From positions 1-34,847 of the forward strand of contig CANGJI010000025.1 of NCBI GenBank assembly GCA_947454135.1: DNA of 34,847 nt, written 5' to 3'. Below are positions 9,522 through 17,822 of the stretch, one piece after another (position 1 is the first letter of the stretch; every line of letters starts with the position of its first letter). The notes below the pieces were generated by a model. The model worked only from the letters and a program-made list of their open reading frames with translations, ran no database searches and had not been told where the DNA came from. This DNA is from Sphingomonadaceae bacterium. Lineage in GTDB: Bacteria > Pseudomonadota > Alphaproteobacteria > Sphingomonadales > Sphingomonadaceae. A program made the translations under genes and the position numbers.

Positions 9522-10228
9522 TGCAAAACCGTATTGTCGCGGCGTTCGTTGCCGCCCTCGCGCTTGGCGCGGCGCCCCATGCCATGGCGCAGGCTGCAGC
9601 CGCTCCGGCGCAGAGCACGCCCGGCGGCATTGTCGCCCCCGGCATCGCCTATGCCAACGCTCAGGCCGTTGTCGGCGCTTCGGTCGCCTACAAGACCGCG
9701 ATGGTCCAGCTGCCCGTCACCTACAAGGCGCAGATCGATGCGGTGAACACCCGCCGCAACCAGATCACCGCGCAGCTCAAGCCGCTCTACGACAAGTTCG
9801 AGGCGGATCAGAAGGCGGCCAAGCCCGATCAGAACCTGCTGCGCACCGAAGCCGCGCAGATCCAGCAGATCCAGGAAGCTGGCGAGCGCGAGATGCAGCA
9901 GATGGCCGAGCCGCTCAACGTGGCCCAGCAGTTCATCATCGAGCAGATCAGCGACAAGCTCACCGCCGCAACCCAGAACGCGATGACCAAGCGCAAGATC
10001 ACGCTCGTGCTCGATTCGCAGAGCGTGCTCAAGGCTGACGCCGTCTACAACCTCAATCAGGATATCCTGAACGAGCTCAACACGCTGATCCCGAGCGTGC
10101 AGCTCGTTCCGCCTGCTGGCTGGCTGCCGCGCGCACAGCGCGAAGCCGCCGCGCAGCAGGCTGCGCAGCAGGGCGGCGCTGCGGCTGCTGCTCCCGCGCC
10201 GTCGGGCAAGCAGCCCGAAGGCCGCTGA
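9521..10228 (+). CDS. skp: OmpH/Skp-family periplasmic chaperone
   Basis: Skp-type chaperones carry unfolded outer membrane proteins across the periplasm to BamA, and this gene starts inside the bamA stop codon (TGATG). The 235-residue product has a clear signal peptide (hydrophobic core about 5-20, likely cleaved after AMA). A long charged and Gln-rich helical stretch at about residues 65-150 is consistent with the coiled-coil tentacles. The conserved end [23 protein letters not shown] resembles the body of OmpH proteins. It is longer than E. coli Skp (161 residues), mainly from an Ala-rich N-terminal segment and a Gln/Ala-rich tail of about 40 residues. Orthology to skp is inferred from position and architecture. 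Confidence 0.87.
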   Translation: MQNRIVAAFVAALALGAAPHAMAQAAAAPAQSTPGGIVAPGIAYANAQAVVGASVAYKTAMVQLPVTYKAQIDAVNTRRNQITAQLKPLYDKFEADQKAAKPDQNLLRTEAAQIQQIQEAGEREMQQMAEPLNVAQQFIIEQISDKLTAATQNAMTKRKITLVLDSQSVLKADAVYNLNQDILNELNTLIPSVQLVPPAGWLPRAQREAAAQQAAQQGGAAAAAPAPSGKQPEGR

Positions 10229-10239
10229 GGCCAGCTGGC

Positions 10240-10716
10240 ATGAGCGAGGTTTCCGGAGAAGCAGGCGCAGCAGCGCCGTTCAGCCTGGACATCCGGGGGG
10301 TGATGGCGGCGCTTCCGCACCGTTATCCCCTCCTGCTCGTCGATCGGGTGGCCGAACTGGTCGTGGGTGAGCGCATCCACGCCATCAAGGCTGTCTCGAT
10401 GAACGAGCAGTTCTTCCAGGGGCACTTCCCCGGCCGGCCGATCATGCCCGGCGTTCTGCAGATCGAGGCGCTGGCGCAGGCCGCCGGCGTCCTTGCTGTG
10501 GAGTCGCTGGGCCTCGCCGGCACCGGCAAGCTCGTCTATTTCATGGCGATCGAGGAAGCCAAGTTCCGCACGCCGGTGGAGCCGGGCTGCCTGCTCGATC
10601 TCCATGTCGAGTTCACCCAGAAGCGCGCCCGTGTCTGCAAGTTCGCCGGCAAGGCCATGCTGGGCGACAAGATCGCGACGGAAGTCAGCTTCACCGCGAT
10701 GATCGCGGATAGCTGA
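10240..10716 (+). CDS. fabZ: 3-hydroxyacyl-ACP dehydratase FabZ
   Basis: It dehydrates 3-hydroxyacyl-ACP in type II fatty acid elongation. The 158-residue hot-dog-fold protein contains the substrate-entry segment [12 protein letters not shown]. The catalytic histidine is in [15 protein letters not shown] (His62) and the catalytic acid in [11 protein letters not shown] (Glu76). It starts 11 nt after skp and probably shares its transcript. In most Gram-negatives lpxD sits between skp and fabZ, and lpxA and lpxB follow; none is present here. Confidence 0.97.
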   Translation: MSEVSGEAGAAAPFSLDIRGVMAALPHRYPLLLVDRVAELVVGERIHAIKAVSMNEQFFQGHFPGRPIMPGVLQIEALAQAAGVLAVESLGLAGTGKLVYFMAIEEAKFRTPVEPGCLLDLHVEFTQKRARVCKFAGKAMLGDKIATEVSFTAMIADS

Positions 10717-10720
10717 TCGG

Positions 10721-10747
10721 TTGCCTTTTGGGCGCGAACCGTATAGG
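10721..10747 (+). promoter_or_regulatory. Possible promoter for rpmE
   Basis: TTGCCT (10721-10726) and TATAGG (10742-10747) lie 15 nt apart in the 95-nt spacer before rpmE. The spacing is short for a sigma-70 promoter and the boxes are only partial matches. The terminator after rpmE and the change of function from fabZ make an independent promoter likely somewhere here. Confidence 0.3.
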
Positions 10748-10811
10748 GGCGCGCCTTTCCGAGATTCCCTGAGGCCGGTCGGAACCGGTCTCACATTGTG
10801 GAGCGAGACCC

Positions 10812-11036
10812 ATGAAGGCCAATACCCACCCCGATTACCACATGATCAAGGTGCAGATGACCGACGGCACCGTGTTCGAGACCCGCTCGACCTGGGGCAA
10901 GGAAGGCGATACCATGGCGCTCGAAATCGATCCGCTGTCGCACCCGGCTTGGACCGGCGGCACCCGCCAGCTCGATCAGGGCGGCCGCGTCGCGCAGTTC
11001 AACAAGCGCTTTGGTGGTCTCACGCTCAAGAAGTGA
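10812..11036 (+). CDS. rpmE: 50S ribosomal protein bL31
   Basis: bL31 bridges the 50S central protuberance to the 30S head. The 74-residue product begins [20 protein letters not shown] and ends [12 protein letters not shown], typical of the alphaproteobacterial form. It has no cysteines, so it is the zinc-independent (C-minus) type. It is probably monocistronic: a separate spacer precedes it and a strong intrinsic terminator follows 27 nt after its stop. Confidence 0.96.
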   Translation: MKANTHPDYHMIKVQMTDGTVFETRSTWGKEGDTMALEIDPLSHPAWTGGTRQLDQGGRVAQFNKRFGGLTLKK

Positions 11037-11063
11037 GCGCCGGATCGGACCAGAATTACGGAG

Positions 11064-11089
11064 AAGGGCGGCCTCGGCCGCCCTTTTTT
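11064..11089 (+). terminator. Intrinsic terminator after rpmE
   Basis: GGGCGGC (11066-11072) pairs with GCCGCCC (11077-11083) around a CTCG loop, flanked by AA/TT pairs, and runs into six T residues (11084-11089). This is a textbook Rho-independent terminator on the + strand, ending the rpmE transcript. Confidence 0.9.
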
Positions 11090-11148
11090 CGTGAACTGCA
11101 CCGGGCGCAGGCCTTGCCATCGCCGCGCGGTGGTATGAAAGAGCGCCA

Positions 11149-11601
11149 ATGGCTGTTCTGACCAGTGCCCTCGACAAGCTGCTTGGCTACCAGATGCGCC
11201 GGGCCACGGCCGTGCTCATGGCTGATTTCGTGCGCACCCTCTCTGATTTCGACATGCGGCCGGCCGAAGTGACCACGTTGCTGGTGATCGCCGAAAACCC
11301 GGATTGCTCGCAAAGCGAAGTGGGCGAGGCAATCGCGATCAAGCGCGCGAACATGGTGCCGATCATTGCCCGCCTGATCGAGCGCGGGCTTGTCGTTCGC
11401 ACCCGTGTCGACGGTCGCAGCCTTGCTTTGCGCGTCACCGACAAGGGCGCCGAGCTGGCGGCGGACGCCTGGCGGCGCATCGCGCAGCATGAGGCCCGTT
11501 TCCGGGATCGGCTCGCGCCTCAAGAGCTCGAAACAGTACTTGCCGCGCTCCCCGTGCTGCGCTCCGCAATAGACGAAGCCGCGCCTGACGACGGGCAATA
11601 G
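11149..11601 (+). CDS. MarR-family transcriptional regulator
   Basis: The 150-residue protein has the MarR winged-helix layout. An N-terminal dimerisation helix comes first, then helix-turn-helix at about residues 40-70 (PAEVTTLLVIAENPDCSQSE, then AIAIKRANMVPIIARLIERG). The wing contains the family-typical RTRVDGRSLALRVTDKGAEL, matching the DxRxxxLxLTxxG consensus. C-terminal helices complete the dimer. Such regulators are usually repressors released by small, often aromatic ligands. It stands 198 nt upstream of a TonB-dependent receptor on the same strand, which it might control. The ligand is unknown. Confidence 0.9.
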   Translation: MAVLTSALDKLLGYQMRRATAVLMADFVRTLSDFDMRPAEVTTLLVIAENPDCSQSEVGEAIAIKRANMVPIIARLIERGLVVRTRVDGRSLALRVTDKGAELAADAWRRIAQHEARFRDRLAPQELETVLAALPVLRSAIDEAAPDDGQ

Positions 11602-11746
11602 TTTGTCATACCGCCAGCCCGACTAACTATCGGTACTGTAACCTCAATGCACAGGCGGCGCGAATTCGCGGCCGACCTCTCATTTTTGTTGGTTGTCGCA
11701 GGTAAGGTCGCTGCCAAACCTCTCCGTACGAAGTCGGGAATACGCA

Positions 11747-11765
11747 CTGCGAGCCCAAATCGCAG
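11747..11765. promoter_or_regulatory. Inverted repeat in the leader of the TonB-dependent receptor gene
   Basis: CTGCGA (11747-11752) and TCGCAG (11760-11765) form a perfect 6-bp inverted repeat with a 7-nt spacer, 34 nt upstream of the receptor ATG. It could be an operator (for example for the upstream MarR protein) or a 5'-leader hairpin. The short arms make chance occurrence possible. Confidence 0.25.
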
Positions 11766-11799
11766 GCCCCGACCGTCCATTGGATGAGAGGAGAATGGC

Positions 11800-14157
11800 A
11801 TGCGGTATACGCGCGTTCTTGGTTGGTCGTCGCTTGCGGCGGTCGCTGTTTCCCTGGCGATGCCTGCCCATGCGGCAGAAGCCGCCGCAGCTGCCGATCA
11901 GGGTGGCACCTCGGCAGAGGCGCCGGGCAAGGATGTCATCATCGTTACCGCCACGCGTCAAGCGGCCGACAAGCAGAAGGTCGGCGTCGCGCTGACCGCG
12001 ATCACGTCGGAAGACATTGCTCTTCTCGCGCCCCACACCTTGCAGGATCTGCAGGGCACCGCGCCCAACGTATTCATCGGCAGCGGCACCGCCGCGCCGG
12101 GCCAGAGCGCCATCTTCATCCGCGGTCAGGGCTATGCCGACGTGGAGAAGACGCAGAGCCCACCGGTCGGCGTCATTCAGGACGGCGTGTTCTTCGGTAA
12201 CAACACCGGCCAGCTGCTCGACATGTTCAACGTCTGCTCGGTGGAAGTCGACCGCGGGCCGCAGGGGATCTTCTACGGCAAGAACACCACCGCCGGTCTG
12301 ATCAACGTCACCCGCTGCGCGCCCACGCGCAAGCTCGGGGCGAACCTCGAAGTGGGCTACGGCTCGTTCAACGAATTCTACGGGCGTGCCGTGGTCAACG
12401 CACCGCTGGGTGACAAGGGCGGCATTGCCTTGTCGGGCCAGTATCGGCGGACCGACGGCTTCCTCAACAACGTCTTCACCGGCAAGCGTGCTGGCGGTTC
12501 GGAATACCGCGCGTTCAACCTCAAGCTGAACTACGACCTCACCGATTGGCTGAACGCTGACCTGAGCCTCGATCATATCCACGAAACTGGCGGCGGTACG
12601 CCGGTCCAGTTCGGCAACATCCTCACCGCCAATATCCTGTCGGGTGGCAACCCCTCGGCGATCTGGCCGAAGTACAACGCCGAAACCGGCAGCCCCGATG
12701 GCCTCAAGCCGCGCGAGATCGGCAACAACCTCAATGGCGACCGGGATCGCCTGAACACCAACATGGCCAGCCTTGCGCTGAAGGCGAAGACCCCGATCGG
12801 CGATCTTGTTTCGCAGACCTCTTACATGTCCTCGGGCGATACGGTGAACCAGGACTTTGACGGCACCTGCGTCGGCGCGCCGGGCTGCACCAGCGTGGGC
12901 AACCCTCTGCTGGCCGCCACCGGCAGCGTACTCCTCACCAACCGCGACCAGACCTACAAGCAGTTCACGCAAGAACTGCGCCTGCAGGGCAAGGCGGCGG
13001 ATGGCCTCGTCGATTACATCGTCGGCGCTTACTACTACGATCACAAGATCACGCTGCACCAGAACACCAACGGCGCGATTGATGCCTATCAGTCGGAAAA
13101 GGACCACAGCTGGTCGTTCTTCGGCAACGTAGACCTCAATCCGACCCCGACGATCAAGATCTCGGGCGGTCTGCGCAACATCTTCGAGGCCAAGCGCTTC
13201 AGCACCGAATACGTCCTGTTCGGCACGATCCCGATCGTTCCCCAGATCAACGATCGCCGCAGCTGGCAGAAGCTGATCACCCGCTTCAACATCCAGTGGC
13301 AGGCAACCCCCGATGTCCTGCTCTATGCGAACCGCTCGGAAGGCTTCCGCTCGGGCGGCTTCTCGATCCGCGGCACGCTTTCGGAACAGCAGGCCAGCCA
13401 GACCAACTGCGGCGTGGTGGGAGGCTGCCCGGACAACAACTTCCTCTCGTTCAAGCCGGAAACCAACACGACGTATGAAGCCGGCCTGAAGACGCGCTTC
13501 CTGAACCGCGCAATCACCTTCAACATGGCCGGGTTTATCAACGATATCAAAGACTTCCAGCAGTCGCAGGTGGTCGTGACGCCCGGCTACGGCCCCGGCA
13601 CCAACACCTATGTCGTCAGCTACCCGAAGGTCCAGATCAAGGGGCTCGAGTTCGAACTGGACTTCGATTTCGGCAAGATGAACGATTCGATGAAGGGCCT
13701 GTCGCTGTCCGGCACGCTGGGTATCCAGGATGCCAAGGTGAAGGATGGCAAGGTCAATGGCCAGACGGCGGCGATTGGCGCCGGTGCGCAGGCCGGCGCT
13801 CCCGGGACTGTCGCCGATTTCACCGGCGTCCAGCTCCAGCGCGTGCCGAAGACCAGCTATACCATCCGCGGCAGCTACGTTCGCGATCTCTCGGCGGATA
13901 CGAAGCTCTCGCTGACCGCCGGATACTCGTGGCTCAGCAGCTTCTCGCTCGGCACCTTCGCTATCTTCAATGATATCCAGCCGAGCTACGGGCTGCTCGA
14001 TGCTTCGGCCACGCTCAACTACAAGAACTACTTCCTGCGCGTTGCGGGCAAGAACCTGACCAACAAGGCCTACCGCACCCAGTCGCTGCCCACCGTGTTT
14101 TTCCAGGGCTGGGGAGCCCCGGCAACGTTCATGGTCTCGGCTGGCGCGAAGTTCTGA
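11800..14157 (+). CDS. TonB-dependent outer membrane receptor
   Basis: The 785-residue protein has a signal peptide cut near AHA (residue 25). A TonB-box-like segment (DVIIVTATR) comes next, followed by a plug domain to about residue 170 containing SAIFIRGQGY and VEVDRGPQGIFYGKNTTAGLINV. The C-terminal beta-barrel ends in VSAGAKF with the terminal Phe required for BAM recognition. It starts at ATG 11800 behind a strong GAGAGGAGAA ribosome binding site. Receptors of this subfamily are abundant in sphingomonads and import siderophores, vitamins, oligosaccharides or aromatic compounds; the substrate cannot be told from sequence. The preceding MarR gene suggests ligand-responsive control. An intrinsic terminator follows. 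Confidence 0.93.
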   Translation: MRYTRVLGWSSLAAVAVSLAMPAHAAEAAAAADQGGTSAEAPGKDVIIVTATRQAADKQKVGVALTAITSEDIALLAPHTLQDLQGTAPNVFIGSGTAAPGQSAIFIRGQGYADVEKTQSPPVGVIQDGVFFGNNTGQLLDMFNVCSVEVDRGPQGIFYGKNTTAGLINVTRCAPTRKLGANLEVGYGSFNEFYGRAVVNAPLGDKGGIALSGQYRRTDGFLNNVFTGKRAGGSEYRAFNLKLNYDLTDWLNADLSLDHIHETGGGTPVQFGNILTANILSGGNPSAIWPKYNAETGSPDGLKPREIGNNLNGDRDRLNTNMASLALKAKTPIGDLVSQTSYMSSGDTVNQDFDGTCVGAPGCTSVGNPLLAATGSVLLTNRDQTYKQFTQELRLQGKAADGLVDYIVGAYYYDHKITLHQNTNGAIDAYQSEKDHSWSFFGNVDLNPTPTIKISGGLRNIFEAKRFSTEYVLFGTIPIVPQINDRRSWQKLITRFNIQWQATPDVLLYANRSEGFRSGGFSIRGTLSEQQASQTNCGVVGGCPDNNFLSFKPETNTTYEAGLKTRFLNRAITFNMAGFINDIKDFQQSQVVVTPGYGPGTNTYVVSYPKVQIKGLEFELDFDFGKMNDSMKGLSLSGTLGIQDAKVKDGKVNGQTAAIGAGAQAGAPGTVADFTGVQLQRVPKTSYTIRGSYVRDLSADTKLSLTAGYSWLSSFSLGTFAIFNDIQPSYGLLDASATLNYKNYFLRVAGKNLTNKAYRTQSLPTVFFQGWGAPATFMVSAGAKF

Positions 14158-14184
14158 TCGTCGCTTGACGCTGAACACAAGGAG

Positions 14185-14214
14185 CCCCGGCGGATCGCTT
14201 CCGCCGGGGTTTTT
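14185..14214 (+). terminator. Intrinsic terminator after the TonB-dependent receptor gene
   Basis: CCCCGGCGG (14185-14193) pairs perfectly with CCGCCGGGG (14201-14209), and five T residues and further T-rich sequence follow. It lies 28 nt after the receptor stop. Confidence 0.9.
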
Positions 14215-14319
14215 GTTTGTCCTTGTCGGAGCAGGCCAAGATTCCGCTTCCCATTTCGCGTTCATTCTGCAAAAGCGCGCCTCCGCAGTGCCGTTCATTC
14301 GGCGCCGCGTGATCCTGTG

Positions 14320-14396
14320 GCGATCGTAGCTCAGTTGGTTAGAGCGCCGGTTTGTGGTACCGGAGGTCGTGGGTTCGAACCCCATCGATCGCCCCA
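14320..14396 (+). tRNA. tRNA-His (anticodon GTG)
   Basis: All four arms fold. The acceptor GCGATCG (14320-14326) pairs with CGATCGC (14386-14392). A D-arm GCTC/GAGC and an anticodon stem CCGGT/ACCGG follow. The anticodon loop TTGTGGT gives anticodon GTG. The T-arm is GTGGG-TTCGAAC-CCCAT. C73 and an encoded CCA end the gene at 14396. A G at 14319 provides the extra G-1 opposite C73, the identity element for histidyl-tRNA synthetase, and so supports tRNA-His. Confidence 0.97.
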
Positions 14397-14456
14397 TTTT
14401 CCTCACTCGTGAGACATATCTGGTCCCTGCACCTTGGTTCAGGCCCGCTAAGCTCT

Positions 14457-14514
14457 TGCCCGATAAGCGGGCAGGTGGCAGAGGTAGGGCTTGCACGGAC
14501 AGGTTCGACTGTCC
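14457..14514 (+). other. Two perfect hairpins between tRNA-His and ccmC
   Basis: TGCCCG-ATAAG-CGGGCA (14457-14473) and GGACAG-GTTCGA-CTGTCC (14497-14514) are two perfect 6-bp stems in the 148-nt spacer, the second ending 30 nt before the chosen ccmC start. They could be a 5'-leader structure affecting ccm expression. The GTTCGA loop recalls a tRNA T-arm, but no complete second tRNA can be folded. Confidence 0.35.
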
Positions 14515-14544
14515 TGCCAAGTTTACGGACGTACCTGTCAGCCC

Positions 14545-15273
14545 ATGCACGGCTTTGCCAATCCTGCCCGTTTCCTGCGCATGGCGCGCTGGCTGATGCC
14601 GCTGATGCTGGTGCCGGGGTTGATCCTCGCATTCGGTGCCGTGGCGTGGGGGCTGTTCATGGTCCCGCCAGACCGCCTGATGGGCCAGACGGTGCGTATT
14701 CTCTTCATTCACGTGCCTTCGGCGTGGCTTGGCATGGCCGGATGGTCGACAATCGCGATCGCAAGCCTTGTCGAACTGGTCTGGCGCCATCCGCTCGCCG
14801 GCATCGCGGCGCGCGCGGCGGCGGTGCCGGGCGCTGCCTTCACCGCGATCTGTCTCGCCACCGGTTCGATCTGGGCGCGGCCGACGTGGGGCACCTGGTG
14901 GGTGTGGGATGGCCGGTTGACGAGCTTCCTGATCCTCCTCTTCCTCTATTTCGGCTATATCGCGCTTGCCGGCGCCGCCCAGCGCGATGCCGCGGCGGGT
15001 GAGGGGGCGAGCCGCGTCACCGCGATCTTCGGCCTTGTCGGTGCGGTCAACATCCCGATCATCAACCGCTCGGTGGTGTGGTGGAACAGCCTGCACCAGC
15101 CGCCGTCGATCACCGCGGGCAAGTCGTCCATCGATGCGGCATTTCTCTACCCGCTGCTGATTGCGGCGCTGGGTTTCACTCTCATCTTCGGCGGTCTCGT
15201 GCTGGCGCGCATGCGCATGCTCCTCGCCGATATCCAGACCGAGGCGCGTCTGCGCCGCAAGGCGATGGCATAA
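14545..15273 (+). CDS. ccmC: Cytochrome c maturation protein CcmC (heme handling)
   Basis: CcmC loads periplasmic heme onto CcmE in System I cytochrome c biogenesis. The 242-residue inner-membrane protein has about six hydrophobic helices. The tryptophan-rich heme-binding motif is in RPTWGTWWVWDGRLTS (WGTWWVWD), and conserved histidines flank it (ILFIHVPSAW and WWNSLHQPPSI). I chose ATG 14545, which gives a short tail before the first helix. An in-frame start at 14491 would add 18 residues running through the leader hairpin. It opens the ccmCDEFGH-I cluster. The exporter genes ccmA and ccmB, often immediately upstream, are not present in this window. Confidence 0.95.
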   Translation: MHGFANPARFLRMARWLMPLMLVPGLILAFGAVAWGLFMVPPDRLMGQTVRILFIHVPSAWLGMAGWSTIAIASLVELVWRHPLAGIAARAAAVPGAAFTAICLATGSIWARPTWGTWWVWDGRLTSFLILLFLYFGYIALAGAAQRDAAAGEGASRVTAIFGLVGAVNIPIINRSVVWWNSLHQPPSITAGKSSIDAAFLYPLLIAALGFTLIFGGLVLARMRMLLADIQTEARLRRKAMA

Positions 15274-15283
15274 GCGGCTCCTG

Positions 15284-15424
15284 ATGCACGAACGTCTCGA
15301 TCAATGGCACTTCGTGGTGGCGGCGCTCGTCATCGGGGTGATCGGCACACTGGTCCTCGTGGGCTGGACCCTTTTCGCCATGCGGCGCGCCGAAGCGCGC
15401 CGGGACAAGGCTCGCGGCAAATGA
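15284..15424 (+). CDS. ccmD: Heme exporter protein CcmD (small membrane protein)
   Basis: The 46-residue protein has one transmembrane helix (about residues 10-33, VVAALVIGVIGTLVLVGWTLF) and a basic cytoplasmic tail RRAEARRDKARGK. This is the standard size and layout of CcmD, which links CcmC with CcmE and the CcmAB exporter and helps release holo-CcmE. It starts at ATG 15284, 10 nt after ccmC, and its TGA overlaps the ccmE ATG by 4 nt (ATGA). Assignment rests on position and topology, since the family is short and poorly conserved. Confidence 0.88.
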   Translation: MHERLDQWHFVVAALVIGVIGTLVLVGWTLFAMRRAEARRDKARGK

Positions 15425-15876
15425 GCACCATGATCAAGCCCAAGCATCAGCGCCTCGTGCTGATTATCCTCGCACTGGTTGCGCTGATCGGCGCGGGCCT
15501 TCTTGCCGCCTATGCGCTGAGCAAGCAGGCGGCCTATTTCTACCTGCCGAGCGAACTCGTGGCCAAGCCGCCCGAGGCGGGCCGCGCCGTGCGCCTTGGC
15601 GGCATGGTCGAGAAGGGCTCGATCAAGACGCAGCCCGATGGGGTGACGATCAACTTCATCGTCAAGGACGACAAGGCGCGCGTTCCCGTCCGCTTCTCCG
15701 GCATCACCCCCGATCTCTTCGTCGAAGGCTCGGGCGTCGTCGCTGAAGGGCGTATGGAAGGCACGACTTTCGTCGCCGACAACCTGCTCGCCAAGCATGA
15801 CGAGAAGTATGTGCCGCGTGAAATGAAGAACATGACCTCGGCCGAGGCCAAGGCCGTGATCGCGGAGACGAAATGA
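15421..15876 (+). CDS. ccmE: Cytochrome c maturation protein CcmE (periplasmic heme chaperone)
   Basis: CcmE covalently binds heme through a histidine and hands it to CcmF. The 151-residue product has an N-terminal anchor (about residues 11-33) and a periplasmic OB-fold domain. The heme-binding motif LLAKHDEKYVP has the attachment histidine at His126 and the axial Tyr at Tyr130. It starts at ATG 15421 with 4-nt overlaps with ccmD before it and ccmF after it. Confidence 0.97.
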   Translation: MSTMIKPKHQRLVLIILALVALIGAGLLAAYALSKQAAYFYLPSELVAKPPEAGRAVRLGGMVEKGSIKTQPDGVTINFIVKDDKARVPVRFSGITPDLFVEGSGVVAEGRMEGTTFVADNLLAKHDEKYVPREMKNMTSAEAKAVIAETK

Positions 15877-17822
15877 TCGCTGAACTTGGCCTTGCGGTGC
15901 TGTGGATGGCGGCGGCGCTTGCCGTCCTCCAGCTTGTTGCCGGCGCGCTCGCGCTGCGTCCGGCCACCGCGCACCTCGCGGGCGTTGTCCGCCCCGTCGC
16001 GATCCTGCAGGGCGCGCTCGTCGCGGTTGCCTTCGCGTCGCTGATCTGGCTGTTCCTGAGCACCGACCTCTCGGTCAAGCTCGTCGCGGAAAACAGCCAC
16101 TCGGCCAAGCCCTTCATCTTCAAGCTCGCCGGCACCTGGGGCAACCACGAAGGCTCGATGCTGATGTGGGTGACGATCATGAGCCTCGCGGGGGGCTTCG
16201 TCGCGCTCATCGAAAAGCGCCTGCGCGAGGAAACGCTGATCGCGACGCTCGCGGGTCAGGCTTTCGTCAGCCTCGGCTTCTACGCCTTCCTCCTGCTCGC
16301 CTCGAACCCGTTCGAGCGCCTGCCCGAGCCGGCGCCGGAAGGCGCGGGGCTCAACCCGCTGCTGCAGGACATCGGCCTCGCGTTCCACCCGCCCACGCTC
16401 TACGTCGGCTATGTCGGCCTCTCGATCGCGTTCAGCTTCGCAGTGGGCGCGCTCGTGACCCGCGATGTCGGCCCTGCCTTTGCCCGCGCGATGCGGCCCT
16501 GGGTGCTCGGCGCCTGGATCTTCCTCACCCTTGGCATCACCGCCGGTTCCTATTGGGCCTACTACACGCTCGGCTGGGGCGGCTGGTGGTTCTGGGATCC
16601 GGTCGAGAACGCCTCGCTGATGCCGTGGCTCGCCGCCACCGCCCTCCTGCATTCGTGCAGCGTGCTTGCCGCGCGCAATGCGCTGCGCACGTGGACGGTG
16701 ATGCTCGGCGTGGTTGCCTTCTCGATGTCGATGGTCGGCACGTTCCTCGTGCGCTCGGGCATCCTGACCTCCGTCCATGCCTTCGCGGTCGACCCCACGC
16801 GCGGCACCTTCATCCTGGCGCTGCTGGCGATCTACATCGGCGGCGCGCTGCTCCTGTTCGGCCTGCGTGCCAGCACGGTGACGGAAGGCGCGCGCTTTGC
16901 CGTGTTCAGCCGCGAATCGAGCCTCGTGTTCAATAACGTGATGCTCTGCGGCATTCTCGGCATCGTCCTCGTCGGCACGCTCTACCCGCTTCTGACCGAG
17001 GCGATGGGCGTGAAGGTCTCGGTCGGCCCGCCGTACTTCAACCCGGTCTCTTCCGTCTTCGCGATCCCGATGATGATGGTCATGGCGGTCGGCCCTGTGC
17101 TGCGCTGGCGCGAAGACAAGGGCGGGCGGATCACCTGGAAGATCGCGGTTCCGGCCCTGATTTCCGCCGCCGCGCTGCTCGCGGTCGAGCTGCTGTTCGC
17201 GCCGATCAACCTGCTCCCCGCGCTCGGCCTCGCGATTGCGCCGGGCCTTGCCGCCGCCTCGCTGCAACCGCTCGTCGACCGCAACCTGCGCCGCACGCCG
17301 CTGCCGATCTACGGCATGGTCGTCGCGCACCTCGGCATTGCCGTCGCCCTCTTCGGCATGGCGAGCGAGGGAGCGTTCTCGACCGAGCGTCTCGCCGCGA
17401 TGAACCCCGGCGATAGCCAGCAGGTTGGCCCCTTCAAGGTCACGCTGCAGGATATCGGCCCGGTCGCCGGCCCCAACTGGACCGCGCTCGAAGCCACCGT
17501 CTCGGCAAGCTATGCGGGCGCAGAACCTACCGTGCTCCACCCGCAGGCGCGCACTTTCGCCAATCCTCCCGGCAACCGCACCGAAAGCGCGCTGCTCACC
17601 CGCTGGAACGGCCAGCTCTATGCCGTGCTTGGCGAAGAGGGTGAGGATGGCCGCTGGCAGATGCGCTTCTGGTGGAAGCCCTTCGTGCCGATGATCTGGT
17701 ACGGCGGCGCGCTGGTTGCACTGGGCGGCCTGCTCGCGCTGCTCGGCCGCGTTGCGCGCGATGTGAAGCGGCTCGTGGCGACCGACAAGATCGCCTACCG
17801 CCGCGAAAGGCAGGGCCGATGA
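15873..17822 (+). CDS. ccmF: Cytochrome c heme lyase subunit CcmF
   Basis: CcmF transfers heme from CcmE to apocytochrome c together with CcmH and CcmI. The 649-residue protein has many transmembrane helices and the WWD signature in GWGGWWFWDPVENASLMPW at about residues 233-251. Conserved histidines flank it, including FHPPTLYVGY and AENSHSAKPF. It sits in the middle of the ccm cluster with 4-nt overlaps at both ends, which implies tight translational coupling. Confidence 0.97.
   Translation: MIAELGLAVLWMAAALAVLQLVAGALALRPATAHLAGVVRPVAILQGALVAVAFASLIWLFLSTDLSVKLVAENSHSAKPFIFKLAGTWGNHEGSMLMWVTIMSLAGGFVALIEKRLREETLIATLAGQAFVSLGFYAFLLLASNPFERLPEPAPEGAGLNPLLQDIGLAFHPPTLYVGYVGLSIAFSFAVGALVTRDVGPAFARAMRPWVLGAWIFLTLGITAGSYWAYYTLGWGGWWFWDPVENASLMPWLAATALLHSCSVLAARNALRTWTVMLGVVAFSMSMVGTFLVRSGILTSVHAFAVDPTRGTFILALLAIYIGGALLLFGLRASTVTEGARFAVFSRESSLVFNNVMLCGILGIVLVGTLYPLLTEAMGVKVSVGPPYFNPVSSVFAIPMMMVMAVGPVLRWREDKGGRITWKIAVPALISAAALLAVELLFAPINLLPALGLAIAPGLAAASLQPLVDRNLRRTPLPIYGMVVAHLGIAVALFGMASEGAFSTERLAAMNPGDSQQVGPFKVTLQDIGPVAGPNWTALEATVSASYAGAEPTVLHPQARTFANPPGNRTESALLTRWNGQLYAVLGEEGEDGRWQMRFWWKPFVPMIWYGGALVALGGLLALLGRVARDVKRLVATDKIAYRRERQGR

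Noticed and set aside
14480..14520. A second tRNA after tRNA-His
   Set aside because: Only a T-arm-like hairpin is present; no acceptor, D or anticodon arm can be folded with it.
11680..15096. 1138-codon open frame on the - strand
   Set aside because: It runs through the TonB receptor, its terminator, tRNA-His and ccmC, which cannot be one real gene; it is a shadow of GC-rich codons.
15540..17540. 666-codon - strand frame opposite ccmE and ccmF
   Set aside because: Low-complexity Arg/Glu/Asp-rich translation with no motif, antisense to well-supported ccm genes.
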